Source: Actinomycetota bacterium (GTDB lineage: Bacteria; Actinomycetota; Thermoleophilia; Solirubrobacterales; Thermoleophilaceae). From it: a stretch of DNA of 9,786 nucleotides. Both the position numbers and the translations under genes were made by a program. The notes beneath the pieces were generated by a model, which saw only the letters and a list, made by a program, of their open reading frames with translations, was not told the origin of the DNA and did no database searches. Shown here piece after piece: positions 5,338 to 9,786 of this stretch. The stretch spans positions 1 through 9,786 of the forward strand of contig VAXR01000107.1 of the NCBI GenBank assembly GCA_005885165.1. Reading direction: 5' to 3'. Every line of letters starts with the position of its first letter. Positions within the stretch are counted from its first letter, which is position 1.

Positions 5338-6357
5338 ATGCGCGGATTACGTGTCGTGTTGGTACTCGCGGTCGTGGCCGCGATCGGTCTTGGCGCGGCG
5401 GCAACTGCGTCGGCTGCTCGGGTGTCGCACCCGAGGAAGCCGCCTCCGGCTTGGTTCACGAAGAGCTTCAGGCAGCGCGTTGACGCCGCGGGCCACCGCG
5501 GCGTGCCGGTCGCAGGTCCGGGCGTGCTCGACATCTGTCCGAGTGGGGTCATCCATCAGGGCGGCGTCGGCACGGGCACCTGCCTCGTCTATCCGTACGG
5601 CTGCACGGCGAACTTCGCCTACTACAACGGCGGCTCGTCGACCGCGCCGGCGGTTGCCGACGGGCACCTCTACCTGGGCTCCGCCGGACACTGCTCGGAC
5701 AAGGTCGGCCAGGTGGTCTATGCCGCGATATCCACGCCCGGCGTGGGCGCGAGCATCGCCCGCATAGGCACGGTCGCCAAGCGCGTCGAGCAGTACGGCA
5801 ACAACGGCAGCGTGCTCGACTTCGAGTCGATCCAGATCGACAGCGGCTACCACGTCTACCCCGCCAGTCCGGTCGGCGGGCCCCAGGGCGTCTACACCGG
5901 CTGCCAGGTCGGCACGCCCGTGAAGTACTGGGGCGACGGCTACGCCGTCGAGATGGGGCCGGGCAAGCCCGAGGGCGGCGCGTCGGCGCACTGGTACGAC
6001 AGCGGCTACGGCTGGTTCGGCCCGCTGCTCCCGGGTGACTCCGGCAGCGGCGTGCTGAACGCCGTCACGAACCAGGCCGTCGGCAACCTCGACGCGATCG
6101 TCAAGCTGTACGTTCCGCCGGTCTACCTGCCGGGCGAGGGCATCGGCACGCGGATGACGTCGATCCTGAGCTTCTCGGGCTACAAGCTCGTGAACCAGGA
6201 CCAGACGCTCGCGAGCGGCAGCAGCACCTCGTGCGGCCAGCCGTCAGGGAAGCTGAAGCTCAGCAGCGGCGGTGGTGGCAGGCATAAGCCGAAGCCCCGG
6301 CATCACCGAACACGGCATGCACACCGCGGCCTGACCTCGGTTACGCGCGGCGCCTGA
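5338..6357 (+). CDS. Exported chymotrypsin-like (S1 family) serine protease
   Basis: A 339-aa exported protein. The signal peptide is residues 1-27 (MRGLRVVLVLAVVAAIG core, ASAA cleavage). A pro-like basic segment follows (HPRKPPPAWF, 31-40). The chymotrypsin triad is recognisable: H118 in YLGSAGHCSD (the TAAHC box), D161 in SVLDFESIQI, and S235 in PGDSGSGVL (GDSGG box). The distances suit an S1 fold. Several cysteines (67, 82, 89, 119, 189 and one near the C-terminus) may form disulfides. After the catalytic domain a Ser/Gly linker leads to a His/Lys/Arg-rich tail (HKPKPRHHRTRHAHRG), possibly for cell-wall retention. Substrate specificity cannot be read from sequence, and activity is inferred. 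The gene stands alone behind a terminator and converges on the hydrolase gene, 28 bp apart. Start ATG 5338 is chosen for its ribosome binding site. Confidence 0.85.
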   Translation: MRGLRVVLVLAVVAAIGLGAAATASAARVSHPRKPPPAWFTKSFRQRVDAAGHRGVPVAGPGVLDICPSGVIHQGGVGTGTCLVYPYGCTANFAYYNGGSSTAPAVADGHLYLGSAGHCSDKVGQVVYAAISTPGVGASIARIGTVAKRVEQYGNNGSVLDFESIQIDSGYHVYPASPVGGPQGVYTGCQVGTPVKYWGDGYAVEMGPGKPEGGASAHWYDSGYGWFGPLLPGDSGSGVLNAVTNQAVGNLDAIVKLYVPPVYLPGEGIGTRMTSILSFSGYKLVNQDQTLASGSSTSCGQPSGKLKLSSGGGGRHKPKPRHHRTRHAHRGLTSVTRGA

Positions 6358-6385
6358 CCACACCTAGCGACGGGCTGCGGGCCTG

Positions 6386-8650
6386 CTATCCCGCGTGGAT
6401 GGTGCGCCCGCAGCCGGGCAGCGTGACCGTCAGCGGCCCGTCGGTCGTGATGTGCACGGTGACCTGACAGTCGACGTGCGCACGCTGGACGTCGATCGAG
6501 GCCGTTCCGAGATTCGTGGCGTTCAGGTCGATTTCGTTGAGCTTGGGCAGCGGCAGGGCCGGGCCCCACGTCCGGAACTGACGCGAGAAGATCAGCGTGC
6601 CGAGGTTGCCGCCGGTCAGCATGCCGCTGCCGAGCTGCTGCGGAGAGGCCACCGGATCGGCCACGCCGAAGCCGCGCGAGGTGGCGTCGACCGTCGCCTC
6701 CGGGTCGCCGCCGGGGCCGTTCTTGCTCGGGTCGCGGAGCTTCAGTCCCGAGACCCAGTACGCGTGGTTGCCGACGACCTTCAGGTTGGCGTGGTTCCGG
6801 GCGGCGTCGACCACGTACGTGACGTGCGCGGGGTTGCGGTCCACCTTGACCGTCCCCAGGAACGCCGCGGCCGGCGCGTACTGGTCGTTGATCGCGAGCT
6901 GGAGGTGATTGGTAAACAGCGGGCTGCACTTGCTGTTCGCGCACGGCTGGAAGGCGTCGAGCTCGTAGCGGTAGCCGAGCGTGTCGAGCGCGTGCGCCGT
7001 CTGCTCGAACTCCGTCTCGTTGACGAGCTCGTCGCCGTGGTTGTTCCACATCAGGACGGGGACGTTGCGCAAAGAGGCGAGCACGTCGGTGTTCGACTCG
7101 TCTCCCACCACCGGCTGGGCGCGAGCGAAGAGGTCGGGGAACTGGGCGCCGAGCTTGAAGGTCCCGATCCCGCCCATCGAGTAGCCGCTGATGTCGGTCC
7201 ACGACGGGTCGAGGCGGAAGCGGCGTGCGACGTCGGCCCAGGCGTCAAAGACATCCGCCGCGCCGTAATTCTCGTAGCCCTCGTCCGGGCCGCGCGACTC
7301 GGTGGTGATCACGATCGAGCCCGGGCCGCGCTGGGCGAACTCGGACATGTTGCGGGTGCCGAGGTACTGGTTGTACATCGCCGAGAGCGAGTGGATGAGG
7401 AGCGTCATCCCGTAGCCGGCGGCGGGGTGCGGCTTGCGCGGTATGTAGATCGCGTAGGGCTGGAGGCGGCTCTGGTACTGGCCCGGGCAGTCCGACGCGT
7501 GCGTGAGGCAGCTCTGCGAGAAGTCGTTGCCCTGGTGGAGCTCGAAGTGCGTGGCCATGACCCGGTCCATCCGGCCGGTCTTCGGCACGCCGCGGTTGTC
7601 GGTCACGTGTCCGGCGAGCTTCCGGAAGCTGACGTTCGCGAAGAACGGGGAGATGTCGCCCTTGGCGAGCGCGTGACCCTGCGCGCGATCCCGCCACCAG
7701 GCGGCGTCGGTTACGACGGCCGAGCCCTCCGTCGGCGTCTGGATCGGCTCGTGGAAGCGGAACGCCACGTTGAAGAAGGCGGCCGGCTTCGACGCCGTCC
7801 CCGCGCCGCCGGGGTGCGTCGAGTCCGCGCCCGCCTGCGGGAGCAGATAGCTCTTCGCGGACTTGTCCCACAGGCCGACGCCGGCGGCGAGCCGTACGGT
7901 GTGGCGCTTCGGGTTCCACTCGCGGTGCGCCACCCGCACCCCGATCTGGCGGCGTTTCCGGTCCACGTGAACGACCGGCGCCGGGCCGCTCACGCGCTTT
8001 CCGTTAGAGGCGTTCACGAGGTCGGCCACGAGCTTCGAGCCGGCCGGGTGAACGGAGAGGAAAAGGCTCGCCGGCGCGCGCACGTTGGCGCCGTGCGGGA
8101 ACGACCGCAGCTTGCCCTTCCTGCCGCCGATCGCGATCGAAAACGCCACGAGTGAGGGGTCCTTCATCGTGTTCAGGGTCACCCGGAAGGCGGTGGCGCG
8201 CCGGAGGGGCTTGACGCGCAGCTCCACGAGGTCGGCGGCGTTGGCCGCGTAGCGCGGGTCCGTGGGGTACGTGTACGTGCCGTTCGGCCTGGAGAACAGG
8301 TTGCCCGCTGTGCGCGGATCGCCGGGATCGGACGTTTGCTGCGCACCGGTGTCGTCGAAGAGGTAGTCCTGGTAAAGGAACTCGCCCTTGCGGTAGGCGG
8401 CCGCGCCCGACACGAGGATCGGGCTCGCCTTCCACGGTGACTTGTTCGTGAGCTGGGGCGCCTTCGGGGCGGGCGCGTACAGGAGATCGGGTCCCGGCCG
8501 GGGTCCCGGTCCCGAGTAGAGCGAGTGCCACGCTCCGGATGCGGCGGCCGGAACGGCGGCCAGCACGGCGACGGCCGCAGCCGCGGCGGACCCGCGCGTC
8601 ATGCGAGCGGGGCGCACCCCCCTGCGAGCACGCCGAAACACGCCCGACAT
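6386..8650 (-). CDS. Large exported alpha/beta hydrolase (esterase/depolymerase-like)
   Basis: A 754-aa protein. An Arg-rich N-terminus and a hydrophobic core (about residues 17-40, GSAAAAAVAVLAAVPAAASGA) form a long signal peptide. Residues about 75-310 are beta-rich with motifs such as YLFDDTGAQ and FSRPNGTYTYPTD. They resemble the binding module found at the C-terminus of glucodextranase-like enzymes; that match is from memory. Residues about 400-600 form the hydrolase: nucleophile S491 in SGYSMGGIG, acid D540 in NNHGDELV, and likely base H582 in FTNHLQLA. The C-terminal 150 residues, with AYWVSGL and SIDVQRAHVD, look like a beta-sandwich. It is probably an extracellular esterase, depolymerase or peptidase; the substrate is unknown. 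The start at ATG 8650 lacks a clear ribosome binding site; ATG 8602 (residue 17) would still leave a signal peptide. Two TCACGA repeats lie just upstream. Confidence 0.78.
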   Translation of the reverse strand: MSGVFRRARRGVRPARMTRGSAAAAAVAVLAAVPAAASGAWHSLYSGPGPRPGPDLLYAPAPKAPQLTNKSPWKASPILVSGAAAYRKGEFLYQDYLFDDTGAQQTSDPGDPRTAGNLFSRPNGTYTYPTDPRYAANAADLVELRVKPLRRATAFRVTLNTMKDPSLVAFSIAIGGRKGKLRSFPHGANVRAPASLFLSVHPAGSKLVADLVNASNGKRVSGPAPVVHVDRKRRQIGVRVAHREWNPKRHTVRLAAGVGLWDKSAKSYLLPQAGADSTHPGGAGTASKPAAFFNVAFRFHEPIQTPTEGSAVVTDAAWWRDRAQGHALAKGDISPFFANVSFRKLAGHVTDNRGVPKTGRMDRVMATHFELHQGNDFSQSCLTHASDCPGQYQSRLQPYAIYIPRKPHPAAGYGMTLLIHSLSAMYNQYLGTRNMSEFAQRGPGSIVITTESRGPDEGYENYGAADVFDAWADVARRFRLDPSWTDISGYSMGGIGTFKLGAQFPDLFARAQPVVGDESNTDVLASLRNVPVLMWNNHGDELVNETEFEQTAHALDTLGYRYELDAFQPCANSKCSPLFTNHLQLAINDQYAPAAAFLGTVKVDRNPAHVTYVVDAARNHANLKVVGNHAYWVSGLKLRDPSKNGPGGDPEATVDATSRGFGVADPVASPQQLGSGMLTGGNLGTLIFSRQFRTWGPALPLPKLNEIDLNATNLGTASIDVQRAHVDCQVTVHITTDGPLTVTLPGCGRTIHAG

Positions 8651-8654
8651 CGTG

Positions 8655-8671
8655 TCACGAATCGATCACGA
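8655..8671. repeat. Direct repeat TCACGA-ATCGA-TCACGA upstream of the hydrolase gene
   Basis: Two exact copies of TCACGA, 11 bp apart (about one helical turn) and overlapping the palindrome ATCGAT, lie 4 bp upstream of ATG 8650, or 52 bp upstream of the alternative start 8602. The layout suits an operator for a regulator binding one face of the helix. No family is assigned. Confidence 0.35.
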
Positions 8672-8674
8672 GGT

Positions 8675-8720
8675 GCGGCGCCGCCGCGCCCGGAGACGAG
8701 TCCGGGCGCGGCGGCACCGC
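8675..8720 (-). terminator. Long GC hairpin after the small exported protein gene
   Basis: A 14-bp perfect stem (8680-8693 with 8702-8715, loop AGACGAGT) extends past one mismatch by 4 more pairs to 8675-8720. It starts 10 bp after the stop of the minus-strand gene at 8731 and lies before the hydrolase gene. No T-tract follows on either strand. It is therefore a terminator of the hairpin-only kind proposed for actinobacteria, or a stabilising mRNA structure. Confidence 0.5.
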
Positions 8721-8730
8721 TACGCAACCG

Positions 8731-9159
8731 CTACGTGAAGTTCGTGTGACCCTGGCCGAACGCCTCGGGGCCGCTGTCGATGCTCTGGCCCCGACGCTGG
8801 AGGTAGCCGCAGTAGGTGACGGTGCCACCACGCGAACCGCCCCTCAACTTGACCGACTTGGCGGAGAACGCCCCCGGGCCCACCTTCTTGAAGTTCATGT
8901 GGATGAGCCACCCGGACGCCACCCTCTGGTCGTCCGCGTAGTGCGGCTGGCAGGGGACGTGCTGGAAGAAGACGATGAGGTAGTCGGCGTGGTCCGCCAC
9001 CCCAGAGGCCTTCACCTTGTAGTCCTTGTTGCGGTTGATGCTGCTCGGCGCCTTGATCTTGAGGCTCGCGCCGGAGGCGCTCGCGGCCGAGGCGCCCAGC
9101 GCCGCCAGGGCGATCGCCCCGATCGCCGCGCCGCGGCGAGCCTGACGGATCCATGTCAT
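8731..9159 (-). CDS. Small exported two-Cys protein, related to the protein at 2658-3074
   Basis: A 142-aa protein starting at ATG 9159 behind AGGAGGG (9166-9172). The signal peptide is about residues 1-31 (MTWIRQARRG, then an Ala-rich core and SASGA). The mature part begins LKIKAPSSINRNKDYKVKASG and has C70, the block VGPGAFSAKSV (93-103) and C117 in TYCGYLQ. The same landmarks occur at matching positions in the exported protein at 2658-3074: AP at 37-38, first Cys at 70 or 71, GPG, and CGYL. The fold is probably a small beta-sandwich with one disulfide. I know of no function for the family. It lies 56 bp downstream of the larger exported protein gene at 9216 and upstream of the hydrolase gene, all on the minus strand, and may share a transcript with the first; a strong hairpin follows it. 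Confidence 0.8.
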   Translation of the reverse strand: MTWIRQARRGAAIGAIALAALGASAASASGASLKIKAPSSINRNKDYKVKASGVADHADYLIVFFQHVPCQPHYADDQRVASGWLIHMNFKKVGPGAFSAKSVKLRGGSRGGTVTYCGYLQRRGQSIDSGPEAFGQGHTNFT

Positions 9160-9165
9160 CTCGAT

Positions 9166-9172
9166 CCCTCCT
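9166..9172 (-). promoter_or_regulatory. Ribosome binding site of the small exported protein gene
   Basis: Read on the minus strand, AGGAGGG lies 6 nt before ATG 9159. It excludes the 63-residue longer in-frame start at 9348, which would overlap the upstream gene and lack a signal peptide at its N-terminus. Confidence 0.75.
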
Positions 9173-9215
9173 GGTTGTCGGATTTCAAAGCGTGCTTGTT
9201 GGACGGAGCTGCGCG

Positions 9216-9786
9216 TCAGATGCGCGAAGCGGGCCGCATCACGAGGTGGTGCCGACCCGCAGGGATCGGCACGATGACAGTTCTTGCGCCGGCATGGCCG
9301 ACCGCCACCGGCCGGCCGTCGACGGTCGCCACCACCGCGGAGGGCCACGATCCGGCGAGCCGCAGGTTGATCGCGTGGTCCGCCTGGACATCGCCGGTGA
9401 GGACGCGGCGCGGGTCGAGGTGCATGCGGCTCACGTCGAGCGCCACTCCTCGGGCCCCCGTGAGGGCGGCTGAGAACGCGTTGCTCCGCACGGGCAGCGG
9501 CCCGGCGGCGGGCGTCCAGGCCTGACCGACCATCACGTACGGGCCGGTCTGGTCCGTTTTCGCGGGTCCGCCGGCCTCCGGGAACAGGCTGTAGGGGCGC
9601 TGCGGGATCGCGAACGACTGGCCGTCGAACTTCGCCACTCCGCTCGTCGCGTCAACCGGCTGGAGCCGTGACATCCAGTACGCGCTGTCGAAGTTGAAGC
9701 TCAGCTTGGCGGCGTCCGACTGGACGCGCTCGACCGCCCGCTCGAACGGCATGCTCCGGATGTAAGTGACGCGCGGCGGGTTCGGG
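9216..9786 (-). CDS. C-terminal part of a large exported protein, probably a second hydrolase
   Basis: The last 189 codons of a gene that enters from the right edge. The frame is open from 9785, so the internal ATG at 9752 is not the start. The visible part reads NPPRVTYIRSM, then AYWMSRLQPVD, WTPAAGPLPVRSNAF, VALDVSRMHLD and a C-terminal beta-rich stretch with VVATVDGRPVAVGHAG. The same order occurs in the C-terminus of the hydrolase at 6386-8650: NPAHVTYVVDA, AYWVSGLKLRD, WGPALPLPKLN, ASIDVQRAHVD. I infer a paralogue sharing at least the C-terminal beta domains and probably the hydrolase core, which lies outside the window. No catalytic residues are visible. An alternative is an unrelated enzyme with the same terminal module. 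Confidence 0.6.
   Translation of the reverse strand, partial: PNPPRVTYIRSMPFERAVERVQSDAAKLSFNFDSAYWMSRLQPVDATSGVAKFDGQSFAIPQRPYSLFPEAGGPAKTDQTGPYVMVGQAWTPAAGPLPVRSNAFSAALTGARGVALDVSRMHLDPRRVLTGDVQADHAINLRLAGSWPSAVVATVDGRPVAVGHAGARTVIVPIPAGRHHLVMRPASRI

Noticed and set aside
6395..8155. 586-codon open frame on the plus strand
   Set aside because: It is antisense to the hydrolase, whose catalytic motifs and signal peptide are clear. The plus-strand translation has no recognisable domain.
9160..9348. N-terminal extension of the small exported protein to ATG 9348
   Set aside because: A strong ribosome binding site precedes 9159, which begins a proper signal peptide. The extension would overlap the upstream gene by over 130 bp.
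8539..9525. 328-codon open frame on the plus strand
   Set aside because: It crosses three minus-strand genes and the 8675-8720 hairpin, and is low-complexity Arg/Ala sequence.
1..9786. CRISPR array, transposon ends or prophage genes
   Set aside because: I saw no regularly spaced repeats, transposase motifs, terminal inverted repeats with target duplications, or phage proteins on either strand.

Overview
The window is GC-rich, with GC-dominated third codon positions, many GTG starts and densely packed genes on both strands. It looks like chromosomal DNA of a high-GC actinobacterium. The abundance of secreted proteins and an archaeal-type RtcB with archease suggest Thermoleophilia/Solirubrobacterales-like bacteria; that placement is inference, since no rRNA or marker gene is present. 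I see no tRNA, rRNA, CRISPR array or insertion sequence.

Layout. The left edge holds the 5' end of a GT-C type membrane glycosyltransferase (minus strand, 1-215). Divergent from it is a 470-aa exported copper protein (340-1752) that joins a peptidylglycine-monooxygenase-like domain to a cupredoxin. Convergent with that is a small two-helix membrane protein (minus, 2130 down to 1756) broken by an in-frame TAG. Next come a six-cysteine exported protein (2243-2632) and, convergent with it, a small exported protein (2658-3074) whose signal peptide lacks a canonical start codon.

The middle carries the rtcB-archease RNA-ligation operon (3092-4919). After it lies about 400 bp without a conventional gene, containing a 12-bp perfect hairpin plus T-tract terminator, other hairpins and a possible 18-codon ORF. 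An exported chymotrypsin-like protease follows (5338-6357), with a possible sigma-B-type promoter upstream.

The right third is all minus strand: a large exported alpha/beta hydrolase (6386-8650), a small exported protein (8731-9159) related to the one at 2658-3074, and the C-terminus of a second exported protein (9216-9786) whose end resembles that of the first hydrolase.

How the genes relate. Only rtcB and archease form an obvious functional unit: archease helps load GMP onto RtcB, which seals RNA ends. Most other genes encode exported proteins and look like an extracytoplasmic accessory region rather than one pathway. The most unusual items are the monooxygenase-like/cupredoxin fusion, the stop-split membrane gene whose downstream half still looks coding, the start-less signal peptide gene, and the two sets of related exported proteins.
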